A stretch of 64,000 bases of DNA from Candidatus Hydrothermales bacterium (GTDB lineage Bacteria; Hydrothermota; Hydrothermia; Hydrothermales; JAJRUZ01). A model generated the notes under the pieces. That model saw only the letters and a program-made list of their open reading frames with translations. It was not told the origin of the DNA and searched no databases. The stretch covers positions 283,086 through 347,085 of the forward strand of contig JBCNVI010000001.1 in the NCBI GenBank assembly GCA_039630235.1, written 5' to 3'. How positions within the stretch are numbered: position 1 is the first letter of the stretch; each line of letters begins with the position of its first letter. The translations under genes and the position numbers were made by a program. Below are positions 44,291 to 53,589 of this stretch, piece by piece.

Positions 44291-44596
44291 TTATCTTGGA
44301 GTAAAGCCTATTTTTTTCACTTCTTGTTCATGAATTTTTATTTCTCCAAATTTTTGCTCAAATTTTTCAATATTGTCAGAAAGAGCTTTTAGTAATAATT
44401 TGGCATGAGGAGGAGTCATAATTATTCTGGCTTGAACTTTTGCTTTTGGAATACCTGGCATTATTTTTGCAAAATCAAGAATAAATTCAGATGGAGAATG
44501 AATAATCATAACAAAATTTGAGTATATTCCTTCTGCTTCCTTCTCAGGAAGCTCTATTTGAATAGGTGGTTGAGAAACAAAATCTTTCTCTTCCAT
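44291..44596 (-). CDS. DUF3467 family protein
   Basis: 101 residues. The DUF3467 pattern is visible: EGIYSNFVMIIHSPSEFILDF (about 23-43), a PxxKVQARIIMTPPHAKLLLKALSDNI block and a C-terminal helix. These small proteins are widespread in bacteria and of unknown function. It starts directly behind the zinc-ribbon gene (1 nt between), so it belongs to the operon running from the polyprenyl synthase. Confidence 0.8.
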   Translation of the reverse strand: MEEKDFVSQPPIQIELPEKEAEGIYSNFVMIIHSPSEFILDFAKIMPGIPKAKVQARIIMTPPHAKLLLKALSDNIEKFEQKFGEIKIHEQEVKKIGFTPR

Positions 44597-44597
44597 T

Positions 44598-44948
44598 TTA
44601 AACCTTATAAAGAAAAACTGAGCAATTGGGGCATCTAATTAGATCTTTACCCTCTACAGTAAGAAGAGATGTGGGAAGAACAGCAAAACAGTTGAGACAA
44701 GTACCCTCAATAAGAGGTGCAACTCCTCTACCATATCTTTTAAGTAACATCTCGTATTCATCTCTAATTTCAAGGGGTAACTTCTCTATCTCTTTTTCTC
44801 TAACTTCCTTTAACTTTTCTATTTTCTTTTCATTTATTTCAAAGCCAATTTCCTTATAATAGGGATTTTCAAGAAGTGAAAGCTGTGAATCTAAGTCGTT
44901 AATTGCTATTAAAATATTGATAATATTGTTTATTTTTTCTTTAGCCAC
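44598..44948 (-). CDS. C4-type zinc ribbon protein, short form
   Basis: 116 residues. The C-terminal half is the zinc ribbon of the CT398/DUF164 family: VAPLIEGTCLNCFAVLPTSL and then IRCPNCSVFLY (C-x2-C twice). The usual protein of this family is about 240 residues with a long N-terminal coiled coil; here only about 75 residues of helix precede the ribbon, so the coiled coil is truncated but the frame is intact. Its start overlaps the PTS gene by 8 nt. Confidence 0.8.
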   Translation of the reverse strand: MAKEKINNIINILIAINDLDSQLSLLENPYYKEIGFEINEKKIEKLKEVREKEIEKLPLEIRDEYEMLLKRYGRGVAPLIEGTCLNCFAVLPTSLLTVEGKDLIRCPNCSVFLYKV

Positions 44949-45399
44949 CTTTAGACTCCAGTTCTTTTATATAGTTAATAAATTTTTTCTCATTTTCAAA
45001 ATTTAAATAACTTTTATCCTTTGAGAGAATACGTGCAAGATGTGCAATCTTTCCAAGTGTTATTAAATACCTTGAATCAGGATCTATTGGTGTGGCACAC
45101 AAGAGAAAAATTAAATGAACAGGTTTGCCATCTATAGCATCAAATTCTACTCCCTTTTTACTTATACCAACAACTAAATAAACGTCATCAAGGGTAACAC
45201 TTCTTGAATGGGGAATTGCTATGCCTTTACCGATTCCTGTTGATCCTATTTCTTCTCTTTTTAAAACTGACTCATATACACTTTTTTTCTTCTCTTCACT
45301 TATTGGTAAAACATTTATCATCTCTTTTAAAACCTCACTCTTTGTCTTACCCTTAAGATCAAGTATAACATACTCGGGCTTTAATAGTTTAGATATCAT
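44941..45399 (-). CDS. ptsN: PTS EIIA-type protein (fructose/PtsN family)
   Basis: 152 residues of EIIA-2 fold. The phosphorylated histidine is His64 in GIAIPHSR; VKREEIGSTGIGKGI before it and VHLIFLLCATPIDPDSRYL after it are family hallmarks. No sugar-specific EIIB/EIIC genes are near, so it more likely serves regulation, as PtsN does. It lies between polyprenyl synthase and the zinc-ribbon gene. GGGGGA sits just before the ATG, and a T-loop-like hairpin lies 19 nt upstream. Confidence 0.86.
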   Translation of the reverse strand: MISKLLKPEYVILDLKGKTKSEVLKEMINVLPISEEKKKSVYESVLKREEIGSTGIGKGIAIPHSRSVTLDDVYLVVGISKKGVEFDAIDGKPVHLIFLLCATPIDPDSRYLITLGKIAHLARILSKDKSYLNFENEKKFINYIKELESKGG

Positions 45400-45405
45400 T
45401 CCCCC

Positions 45406-46362
45406 TTAAAAAATTTTTGGGATTGAACCCATTTTTTTCTCCTCAAATAAATTTATCCTATTTTTTTCTAAGTACTCTACAAAAGAGTATAAGTAATCCC
45501 GAATTATTTTATCAAATCTTGTAGTAATATCTTTTAACTCATTGAAATACGTGTCTATAAAATTATAACACTTCTCTAAAGCACCATTTTTAATTAGAAA
45601 AACTCTTACCTTTCTACTTAAACTTACATTATTTTCTTTAAAAAATCTTGGGAATCTTTCTTTTATCAAATCTTTATATAAAATGTGGGGAAGAGTTATC
45701 TTACTCCTTTTTATATCTTCTCCTTCATTATAAAAGTCATAGAGATCATCAAGAATTTGAAATATAACACCAAATTTTAAGCCGAAGTTTCTCATACTTA
45801 TTAGGTCTAAGCTTCCTGATAATAGGGCACCCATCTCACAGCATGCTGAAAAAAGTGAGGCAGTTTTTTTTTCAATTAGAGTTAAGTATTCTTCTAAATC
45901 AAACCTTTTCTCCCTTTCAAGAAATTCATCGATTATTTCACCCTCACACATCTCTATAGAAGTTCTTGAGAGAATCTCAAAAAGATACGGATTTTTTACT
46001 TTACTTAAAAATTCTATTGCTTTTGAAAAAACAAAATCTCCTAATAGTACTGCAATACGATTGCCATAGTGGTAGTTAAGGGTAAAAGTTTTTCTTCTTT
46101 CTTTAGCCCCGTCTACAACATCATCATGAATCAAAGATGCAAAATGAATAAGTTCAACAGCACAAGCCACATTCACCTTCTCTTCACTTAATTCTTTAAA
46201 AGCTAAAGAAGAATACAAGACAAGTAAAGGTCTTAATCTTTTCCCCTCTAAAAGCCTCTCATCAACTTTAGGTAAATAACTCTCCTTAAAAATTTCCCTT
46301 ATTTTTAAATTAACTCTCTCTAACCCCTCCTTTACAGGTTCATATAATTCTTTTATGTCCAT
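45406..46362 (-). CDS. Polyprenyl (octaprenyl-type) diphosphate synthase
   Basis: 318 residues of all-trans prenyl synthase fold. First aspartate-rich motif HDDVVDG (D80, D81, D84), preceded by LIHFASLIH; second motif FQILDDLYD near 210; GKRLRPLLVLY near 40 is the substrate-binding FARM-adjacent lysine/arginine region. It extends prenyl diphosphates for quinones or lipid carriers; chain length cannot be told. A TATAAT box at 46371-46376 on minus is 8 nt before the ATG, so it appears to head a leaderless transcript of this operon. Confidence 0.9.
   Translation of the reverse strand: MDIKELYEPVKEGLERVNLKIREIFKESYLPKVDERLLEGKRLRPLLVLYSSLAFKELSEEKVNVACAVELIHFASLIHDDVVDGAKERRKTFTLNYHYGNRIAVLLGDFVFSKAIEFLSKVKNPYLFEILSRTSIEMCEGEIIDEFLEREKRFDLEEYLTLIEKKTASLFSACCEMGALLSGSLDLISMRNFGLKFGVIFQILDDLYDFYNEGEDIKRSKITLPHILYKDLIKERFPRFFKENNVSLSRKVRVFLIKNGALEKCYNFIDTYFNELKDITTRFDKIIRDYLYSFVEYLEKNRINLFEEKKMGSIPKIF
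45418..45431 (-). promoter_or_regulatory. T-loop-like hairpin before the PTS EIIA gene
   Basis: On minus, TGGG-TTCAAT-CCCA: four base pairs closing a 6-nt loop that keeps TTCAA. The stem differs from the others at both partners (T-A instead of A-T), which keeps pairing. Confidence 0.45.
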
Positions 46363-46370
46363 TAAAGTTA

Positions 46371-46376
46371 ATTATA
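46371..46376 (-). promoter_or_regulatory. -10 box before the polyprenyl synthase gene
   Basis: TATAAT on minus, 8 nt before the ATG at 46362, predicting a leaderless or one-base leader. Confidence 0.5.
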
Positions 46377-47337
46377 AATAATTTTTTGGTCTTTTTTCAC
46401 TTTTAAATGGTGATTTAAAGAGATATATACCAAAAGGTAAGTTTGCTATAACTCCTGAAAGAAAATAAAGAAGAGAAATGGAGACAGAAGATTCCGGTGA
46501 AAAATACTTACTGAAAAGGATATAAAAACCTGCTTCTCTTACTCCTAATCCTGAAATTGTAAGAGGAATAAGGTTCAAGGCATTTATTAGAGGAATTATA
46601 AAAATAAATACAAAGGGAGAAATGTTAAAAGATAGGGTTCTTGCACAATAGTACGCCTGAATTGAAAAAAAGACTTGCAAAAAAATGGTTAAAATAAAAG
46701 AGAAAAACAAAAGTTTTTTATACTTTGAATAAGTTTTATAAGAGTTATAAAAGTTTTCTATTTTTTTATTTATTCCCAAAAGGGGTACACTTTTAATAAG
46801 CTTTTTAAAGTTTACTTCAAAAAAGTGAGATTGAGTTACAAAAAGCAGAGAAATTATAGAAAAGGATATAAAGATACAAAAAAGTAGAAGAATATGTGAA
46901 TTGGGGATTCCCTTTATAAAAAGAAGACCAAAAGGAGCAAAGGAAAAAATACCAAAAAGCCCAACAATTCTGTCAATTAAAACAGAGGCAAAGGCAAAGG
47001 ATTTTCCAGACTTTATCTTTTTTTCTATCAAATAACCCCTTAAAACATCAACTCCTAATGTACTTGGTGAAACTGTATTTATAAGCATCCCGAGTAAATA
47101 AACCTTAAATATTTCAGAAAGTCTCACTTTACTTGAATGTTCCAGAAGTAAAAATTTCCACCTTAAAGATAAAAATAAAAAAGCAAAATAATAAGCTAAA
47201 ATTGCTGGAACTAAATACTTAAAATTGATCCTTTTATATAATTTCAAAAGCTCATTAATGTCAATCCTATAAAAAATTACCCCAAGTAAAAAAATTGTGA
47301 AGAAAATCTTAAGTAAAATTAAAAACTTTTTATTCAA
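46372..47337 (-). CDS. LPG-synthase-like / UPF0104 membrane protein
   Basis: 321 residues with about eight transmembrane helices. Belongs to the flippase-like domain shared by MprF and AglD: RWKFLLLEHSS near 55, YLLGMLINTVSPSTLGVDVLRGYLI near 87-111, SVLIDRIVGLFGIFSF near 122, and SGLGVREAGFYILF near 265. Such proteins act on membrane lipids, often with glycosyltransferases. No lysyltransferase domain is attached. It overlaps the tatD end by 8 nt and sits 9 nt before the polyprenyl gene, though that one has its own -10 box. Confidence 0.8.
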   Translation of the reverse strand: MNKKFLILLKIFFTIFLLGVIFYRIDINELLKLYKRINFKYLVPAILAYYFAFLFLSLRWKFLLLEHSSKVRLSEIFKVYLLGMLINTVSPSTLGVDVLRGYLIEKKIKSGKSFAFASVLIDRIVGLFGIFSFAPFGLLFIKGIPNSHILLLFCIFISFSIISLLFVTQSHFFEVNFKKLIKSVPLLGINKKIENFYNSYKTYSKYKKLLFFSFILTIFLQVFFSIQAYYCARTLSFNISPFVFIFIIPLINALNLIPLTISGLGVREAGFYILFSKYFSPESSVSISLLYFLSGVIANLPFGIYLFKSPFKSEKRPKNYL

Positions 47338-48085
47338 GGTTAAAAAGTCTTAGGGCATTCTCAGTAGATATTTTACCCAACTCTTCAGCAGAAATATTTA
47401 AGATGGAGGATGCAAAATTTAAGATATAAAGAAGGTTAGAGGGCTCATTTCTACCTTTTAAAGGTCTGGGAATAAGATAAGGACAATCGGTTTCAAACAA
47501 CAGCCTATTTAGTGGGATGTTCTTTAAGCTCAACTCGAGTTTTTTAGAACCGTAAGTAATTGAACCAGAAAAGGAAACATAGAAATTTAGCTCTATAGCT
47601 CTTTTTAGCTCATTTATTCCACCTGAAAAGGAATGAAAAACTCCTCTTAAATTCTTATATTTTTCTAAGATTTTAAAAACTTCTGGAAAGGCTTTTCTAA
47701 CATGAAAAATCAGTGGTAAATTTCTTCTGATGGCAAGGTCAATAAAGGCCTCAAAAGAGGCAATCTGAGCTTCCCTTGAAGAAAAATTTCTATAAAAATC
47801 AAGTCCTGTTTCTCCTATTGCAACAACTTCCTCTTCTTTTGATAATTCTTCTATAATTTTAAAGTCACTTTCAAAATTTTGAGCATCATGGGGATGGATA
47901 GCACAGGCTGCAAAGATTTTTCCCTTAAATTTACGAGAGATTTCAATAGCTTTTTCAGAAGACTTAACATCATAACCAACTACAAGTATTCCTTCAACTT
48001 TATTTTTAAAAGACCTTTCTATAACTAATTCAAGATCTTCTAAGAAAGCATCATCATTTAAGTGAGCATGAGTATCAAAGAACAT
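47330..48085 (-). CDS. tatD: TatD-family metal-dependent hydrolase
   Basis: 251 residues, the usual length. Metal ligands in FFDTHAHLND (H6, H8), the glutamate in VAIGETGLDFYRN near 92, PLIFHVRKA near 127, HSFSGG near 152 and FETDCPYLIPRPLKGRNEP near 200. TatD proteins are 3'-5' nucleases acting on single-stranded or damaged DNA. Start ATG at 48085, 9 nt after the gene at 48094. Confidence 0.94.
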   Translation of the reverse strand: MFFDTHAHLNDDAFLEDLELVIERSFKNKVEGILVVGYDVKSSEKAIEISRKFKGKIFAACAIHPHDAQNFESDFKIIEELSKEEEVVAIGETGLDFYRNFSSREAQIASFEAFIDLAIRRNLPLIFHVRKAFPEVFKILEKYKNLRGVFHSFSGGINELKRAIELNFYVSFSGSITYGSKKLELSLKNIPLNRLLFETDCPYLIPRPLKGRNEPSNLLYILNFASSILNISAEELGKISTENALRLFNLE

Positions 48086-48093
48086 AAATTATT

Positions 48094-49491
48094 TTACGTT
48101 ATGTATCTTTTTATTTTCACATAGACTATTTCGGGATCATCAACATTAATGATGTAATTTTTAAATTGAGAGATATCAAAATTAAAGCTAAATGGAGAAA
48201 TGATAAAATTACCGATTTTTTCGGGATTATCGGAGTAAGGAATACCAAAAAACTTATATGGGAAAAAGGGGATACAGTTTTCTGGAAAAACACAGAAAAT
48301 ATGTCTGTTAAATAGAATAGCTTCATAAAGGGCGCTTGAATAAATAGAAAAAACTGATTCAGCCTTTTGAATTTCTTCTATTAGATTTTCAGTCAAAATT
48401 TTAAAATTTTCTATATTAAACTTTTTTAAAAGAATTTTATATACTTTTAAATCTTCGCGTTTTCGTGCCTTTAAAATAAGCTTAAGATCTTCTCTTTTTT
48501 TGCAAGCTAATTTAAAACCCTCTAAAAATCTTGAGAAAAGATATATAAGTTCATCTTCCACACCTACAAACTGCTGAGTTATAAAAAGAACTCTACCACT
48601 TTCACTTTCAAATTCTTTCTTTTTCTTAAAAACTTTTACATGTAATATTGAACCTACTACATCAAGTTTTTTTTCATCTACATCTCTTTCTAAGAATATT
48701 TTTTTAAACTCTTCACCCCAAAGAAAAACCTTATCACTTCTAATTGGGAAAAAACCAAGATCACCCATAGGAATCGATCCCTTTGTCCATACATGACCGT
48801 GCTGAAAACAGTAAAATTTTTTAAAAATTGATCTGAAAATTACCATTAACTTGCTTACTTCTTCAGAGGTCAAAAAATACTCATATCTTTTAAACTCTTT
48901 TTTAAAAAAGTTGAAATATGAAAAAAGGAAGGGAATTCTGTAAAAAAGATAATAACTTAAAATTCCGTAGTATTTTTGCCTTATTTTTTTAGGTAAGTTG
49001 TAAAAAAGTTTTTTGCATATTTTTCTTGAATCTAAGTAAATACTATAAGAATTCTTCAAAAAGAAAATGTATTTTGGGAAATAAAAAGATTCTCTGTTTT
49101 TCAAAAAGAGGCCAAATGAACTTGTAAAGTAAACAAAATCAAAATCCTTTAAGTAAACTAAGCTCAAAATTTTTGAAGACTTTCTTTTTCTAAGAAATAA
49201 AAAGATGGCAAAAAGTATCAGATTTCTTATAATTTTTAGAATGAGTTTATACTTAAGTAATTTTTCTCTTTTTTTAACTTTATCAAAAATATCCCTTATA
49301 TTTTTGTCTTTCACTTTACTGTAAAAAATCTCATCTCTTATAAGTGGGAAGATTCTCCAGGCAAGAGAATAATATAAAAGATCAAAAACATTAACTCCCA
49401 GAAAATTTACGTTTAATTTTTTTCTAAAAATTTCTAAAAGATATTTTAAATCTTTTTCCGCTTCATAACTTTTTTTAAAAATGCATTCCAT
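48094..49491 (-). CDS. Unassigned protein, GT-B-like C-terminal half
   Basis: 465 residues; no family named with confidence. The first 210 residues are rich in lysine and aromatic residues with a hydrophobic stretch near 87-100 (LILFAIFLFLRKRK). From about 215 the order of elements recalls GT-B sugar or glycerophosphate transferases: YCFQHGHVWTKG, VGSILHVKV, VLFITQQF, LKLILKARKRED and near 390 AESVFSIYSSALYEAILFNR (the last like the E-rich donor loop of capsule/teichoic enzymes). Likely a surface-polysaccharide transferase. A TATAAT box lies 10 nt before the ATG. Confidence 0.5.
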   Translation of the reverse strand: MECIFKKSYEAEKDLKYLLEIFRKKLNVNFLGVNVFDLLYYSLAWRIFPLIRDEIFYSKVKDKNIRDIFDKVKKREKLLKYKLILKIIRNLILFAIFLFLRKRKSSKILSLVYLKDFDFVYFTSSFGLFLKNRESFYFPKYIFFLKNSYSIYLDSRKICKKLFYNLPKKIRQKYYGILSYYLFYRIPFLFSYFNFFKKEFKRYEYFLTSEEVSKLMVIFRSIFKKFYCFQHGHVWTKGSIPMGDLGFFPIRSDKVFLWGEEFKKIFLERDVDEKKLDVVGSILHVKVFKKKKEFESESGRVLFITQQFVGVEDELIYLFSRFLEGFKLACKKREDLKLILKARKREDLKVYKILLKKFNIENFKILTENLIEEIQKAESVFSIYSSALYEAILFNRHIFCVFPENCIPFFPYKFFGIPYSDNPEKIGNFIISPFSFNFDISQFKNYIINVDDPEIVYVKIKRYIT

Positions 49492-49556
49492 AAATTAAAA
49501 AATTATAGAGACAAAAGCTTGAAAAAAGAAATCTAATGTAGTATCATTTTATAATC

Positions 49557-49575
49557 AAAAGGTTCCAATCCTTTT
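49557..49575 (+). promoter_or_regulatory. T-loop-like hairpin before the DUF2892 gene
   Basis: AAAAGG-TTCCAAT-CCTTTT: six base pairs around a 7-nt loop TTCCAAT, 17 nt before the ATG at 49593 (21 nt from the last C of the core). This is the longest stem of the seven. Confidence 0.5.
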
Positions 49576-49592
49576 TGAAATGAAGTAAGAAG

Positions 49593-49793
49593 ATGAAGAG
49601 AAACGTAGGAACGATTGACAGATGGATAAGAATAATTTTAGGAATAGTAATATTGCTTATTGGACTTTTTTATAAGAGTTTATGGGGACTATTAGGTCTT
49701 ATCCCTCTTATAACTGGAATTATCGGATTTTGCCCTCTTTACTTTCCCTTTAAAATATCAACATGCAGGATAAATAAAAGCAAAAAGAAATAG
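49593..49793 (+). CDS. DUF2892 small membrane protein
   Basis: 66 residues. MKRNVGTIDRWIRIILGIVI is the typical DUF2892 opening; two transmembrane helices (about 12-28 and 33-50) are separated by a short loop, and GFCPLYFPFKISTC near the end carries the two family cysteines. DUF2892 domains are fused to rhodaneses in other bacteria and may be linked to sulfur metabolism; here it stands alone. A TATAAT-like box lies at about 49550. It converges on kdsA with 4 nt between stops. Confidence 0.85.
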   Translation: MKRNVGTIDRWIRIILGIVILLIGLFYKSLWGLLGLIPLITGIIGFCPLYFPFKISTCRINKSKKK

Positions 49794-49797
49794 GGTT

Positions 49798-50655
49798 TTA
49801 GATATCAAAGGAATTTTCTTTTAAACTTTCTTTTCCTTTTTTGAAGAATTCTATAGCTACTTTAAGTAAGTTTCTTAGATTTTTTAATGGCCACTGAGTC
49901 GAGGCATCACACTTTGCATTTTCTGGATCTTCATGAACCTCTAAAAACAAAGCATCAACATATCCGGTTGCAAGAGCTGCCTTTATAAGTAAGGGAATAA
50001 AAGACCTGTCTCCTCCTCTTGGATCTTCAGAAGGAATACCGTAGTTCCTAACTGAGTGCCCAGCATCAAACACTACTGGAAAACCATTTTCACTTATAAT
50101 TTTAAATGAACGAAAATCCACTATTAGATTGTGATAACCAAAAAAAGTACCTCTTTCAGTTATTAAGATATTACTATTGCCCTGTCTTTTTATCTTATTA
50201 ATAATCTTTTTAACATCTTGAGGAGCTATAAATTGTCCCTTTTTTATATTTATGGGCTTACCTGTTCTAGCTAAAGCCAAAGTTAAAGAGGTTTGCATAC
50301 AAAGAAAAGCGGGAAGCTGTAAGATATCAAGCACCTCCTTTACCATATCTACCTCTTGGGGAGTATGTACGTCAGAAAGAACTGGGACACCAACTTCTTT
50401 CTTAACTCTTTCTAAAATTTTTAAGCCTTTTTCAAGACCAGGCCCCTGATAAGAAAGTTCACTGGAGCGATTATCTTTTAAGTAAGAAGATTTAAAAATA
50501 AAATGAATGTTTAACTCATCTGCTAACTTTTTTATCTTTTCAGCAACTTTTAAAGTTGAGCTTTCGTCCTCAATTACACAGGGACCACCAATAAATATAA
50601 ATTCATCTTTACCAAACTCAATTTCTCCAACTTTAACTTTATTTTTTTTAGACAT
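49798..50655 (-). CDS. kdsA: 3-deoxy-8-phosphooctulonate synthase, metal-type
   Basis: About 285 residues from the ATG at 50655, 2 nt after the fmdB stop; a longer frame to 50685 would overlap fmdB. KdsA condenses PEP with arabinose 5-phosphate to KDO-8-phosphate for lipopolysaccharide. Cys26 in IGGPCVIED marks the metal-dependent class. FKSSYLKDNRSS (near 57) is the KdsA-specific loop; VPVLSDVHTPQEV and GQFIAPQDV also fit. An oddity is CMQTSLTLALARTGK: most KdsA have RQTD here, so an arginine and an aspartate of the active-site region are replaced. It implies an LPS-like outer membrane. Confidence 0.87.
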   Translation of the reverse strand: MSKKNKVKVGEIEFGKDEFIFIGGPCVIEDESSTLKVAEKIKKLADELNIHFIFKSSYLKDNRSSELSYQGPGLEKGLKILERVKKEVGVPVLSDVHTPQEVDMVKEVLDILQLPAFLCMQTSLTLALARTGKPINIKKGQFIAPQDVKKIINKIKRQGNSNILITERGTFFGYHNLIVDFRSFKIISENGFPVVFDAGHSVRNYGIPSEDPRGGDRSFIPLLIKAALATGYVDALFLEVHEDPENAKCDASTQWPLKNLRNLLKVAIEFFKKGKESLKENSFDI

Positions 50656-50657
50656 CT

Positions 50658-50933
50658 TTAAATTGAACAGGAACAGGTTGAACAACAGGAGTTATTACCC
50701 TCTTTTTTTCCTTTACTCTCTTCTTTTTCCCTATTCTCTCTTTTTTTATTTTTTGCATAATCGGTAACGTAGAATCCAGAACCTTTAAAAACAAGTCCTA
50801 CACTACCTCTCCAGAGCTTTCTTATGCTTTTTTCACCACATCGAGGACAGCTATCAGGCTCAGCCTCATATGGTAAAACAAGCTCCTCAAAAACGTTATT
50901 ACATCTTTCACACATAAATTCAAAAATTGGCAT
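50658..50933 (-). CDS. FmdB-family zinc ribbon protein
   Basis: About 91 residues starting at the ATG at 50933 (GGAGGG upstream); a longer frame to 50957 lacks support. MPIFEFMCERCNNVFEE and DSCPRCGEKSIRKLW give the FmdB zinc ribbon (C-x2-C twice), and LVFKGSGFYVTDYAK is the usual next segment. The tail is charged and ends in a cysteine cluster NSCCSTCSCSI. FmdB-type proteins are widespread putative regulators. Two bases separate it from kdsA. Confidence 0.86.
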   Translation of the reverse strand: MPIFEFMCERCNNVFEELVLPYEAEPDSCPRCGEKSIRKLWRGSVGLVFKGSGFYVTDYAKNKKRENREKEESKGKKEGNNSCCSTCSCSI

Positions 50934-50970
50934 TTTAACCCTCCTTTTTGTTTTCAATCTTCATCCTACT

Positions 50971-51010
50971 TAAAAAGGGGGATAGGGAGCTTTATGTTCC
51001 CCCTACCCCC
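50971..51010 (-). terminator. Rho-independent terminator of groESL
   Basis: On minus, GGGGGTAGGG and CCCTATCCCCC pair with a single bulged A (about 10 bp) around a ~14-nt loop, followed by TTTTTA. It lies 15-50 nt beyond the groEL stop. Strong and unambiguous. Confidence 0.88.
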
Positions 51011-51024
51011 TCGATACCCTATTA

Positions 51025-52659
<1,635 letters not shown>

Positions 52660-52670
52660 TTATCCTCCTT

Positions 52671-52988
52671 TTAGTCGTTCTTTTCGATTATGGCAAGTAT
52701 ATCGTCTTCTCTCATAATTAAATATTCTTCTCCCTGAATCTTAACTTCTGTGCCTGCATACTTAGAGAAAAGTACCCTATCTCCTACTTTTACTTCCATA
52801 GGTATTCTATTTCCATTATCATCTAATCTACCTGGTCCAACTGCTACAACTTCTCCTTTTTGGGGCTTTTCCTTAGCTGTATCAGGTATTATTATACCAC
52901 CAGGTGATTTTTCCTCTTCTTCTTCTATTCTTTTAATTACAACTCTATCTGCAAGGGGTCTAACGGGAAATTTCGACTTTTTAGACAT
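52671..52988 (-). CDS. groS: 10-kDa co-chaperonin GroES
   Basis: 105 residues (usual 95-100) with a short N-terminal extension MSKKSKF before [12 protein letters not shown]. The mobile loop [30 protein letters not shown] and the roof region [16 protein letters not shown] are clear. It caps GroEL. Upstream: GGAGG 6-8 nt before the ATG and a T-loop-like hairpin 25 nt before it. I saw no CIRCE operator (TTAGCACTC-N9-GAGTGCTAA). Confidence 0.97.
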   Translation of the reverse strand: MSKKSKFPVRPLADRVVIKRIEEEEEKSPGGIIIPDTAKEKPQKGEVVAVGPGRLDDNGNRIPMEVKVGDRVLFSKYAGTEVKIQGEEYLIMREDDILAIIEKND

Positions 52989-53163
52989 TATTTATACCTC
53001 CAAAGAAAATAAAGGGATTAGAACCCTCTCGTCTAGGAAAAGGCCGTTGAATTTGGGAATACCCGATAAGAATAGAGAGTTATATATTCGCATAGCGTTC
53101 GATTGACTTAACTTATAAATATATATATACTTTTAAAATTGGCTTTTTTCAATATGAAGAACT
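52989..53163. promoter_or_regulatory. Divergent control region of groESL and the anti-sigma-type gene
   Basis: Between groES (minus) and the gene at 53176 (plus). Contains GGAGG and the hairpin for groES and a small imperfect palindrome CGCATAGCG at about 53090-53098 that could be an operator. No CIRCE or clear sigma-32 promoter was seen. A minus-strand -10-like TATATA/TATAAC lies near 53080-53088; its -35 is unclear. Confidence 0.4.
53013..53027 (-). promoter_or_regulatory. T-loop-like hairpin in the groES leader
   Basis: On minus, AGGG-TTCTAAT-CCCT: four base pairs, 7-nt loop. It ends 24-25 nt before the groES ATG and sits in a true 5' leader, with GGAGG between it and the start codon. Confidence 0.45.
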
Positions 53164-53169
53164 TATAAT
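53164..53169 (+). promoter_or_regulatory. -10 box just before the anti-sigma-type gene
   Basis: TATAAT, then 6 nt, then the ATG at 53176. Predicts a leaderless transcript for the two-gene operon. Confidence 0.6.
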
Positions 53170-53175
53170 TTTAAA

Positions 53176-53589
53176 ATGTTAAGGGGAGAGGTCCTTTACA
53201 ATGAGCAGATCACCATACCTTTAAGGGAAAAGGACAAATTCAGGGAAAAAATAATGAGGATTTTAAAAAAAAACTTTGATTCTACCTTATCCCATCAACT
53301 TGTTTATGTAATAGACGAGATGGTTTCAAATATAGAGGAACATGGCTATAAGGGTAACAAGGGAGAAATTAAAATTAAAATTTTGAAGTTTAAAAAACAC
53401 GTAAAAATTGAAATAATGGATAGGGGTGAAAAACCCCCATTAGATAGTGAAAATAAAATTGATTGGGAAAAAGTTATAAAAAAGGGAAGGGGGTTAGGTT
53501 TATACTCATTAAAGAAAATTGTAAACTCTTTAGAGTATAGCACGAAGGGATCTTGGAATGTTTATAAAATTAGAAAAAACATAAAATGA
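53176..53589 (+). CDS. RsbW-type anti-sigma/serine kinase ATPase
   Basis: 137 residues with the GHKL ATP-binding fold: N-box VIDEMVSNIEEHGY (about 44-57), G1 box IEIMDRGEKP (about 80-90), G2 box GRGLGLYSLKKIVN (about 104-117). RsbW/SpoIIAB-like kinases bind a sigma factor or phosphorylate an anti-anti-sigma (STAS) protein; neither partner is near. The gene is co-transcribed with the dehydrogenase behind it (ATGA overlap at 53586). Confidence 0.87.
   Translation: MLRGEVLYNEQITIPLREKDKFREKIMRILKKNFDSTLSHQLVYVIDEMVSNIEEHGYKGNKGEIKIKILKFKKHVKIEIMDRGEKPPLDSENKIDWEKVIKKGRGLGLYSLKKIVNSLEYSTKGSWNVYKIRKNIK

Noticed and set aside
50656-50685. Upstream start for kdsA at 50685
   Set aside because: Would overlap the fmdB end and adds residues not found in KdsA; the ATG at 50655 directly follows the fmdB stop.
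52989-53110. CIRCE operator for groESL
   Set aside because: No TTAGCACTC/GAGTGCTAA inverted repeat could be found on either strand.
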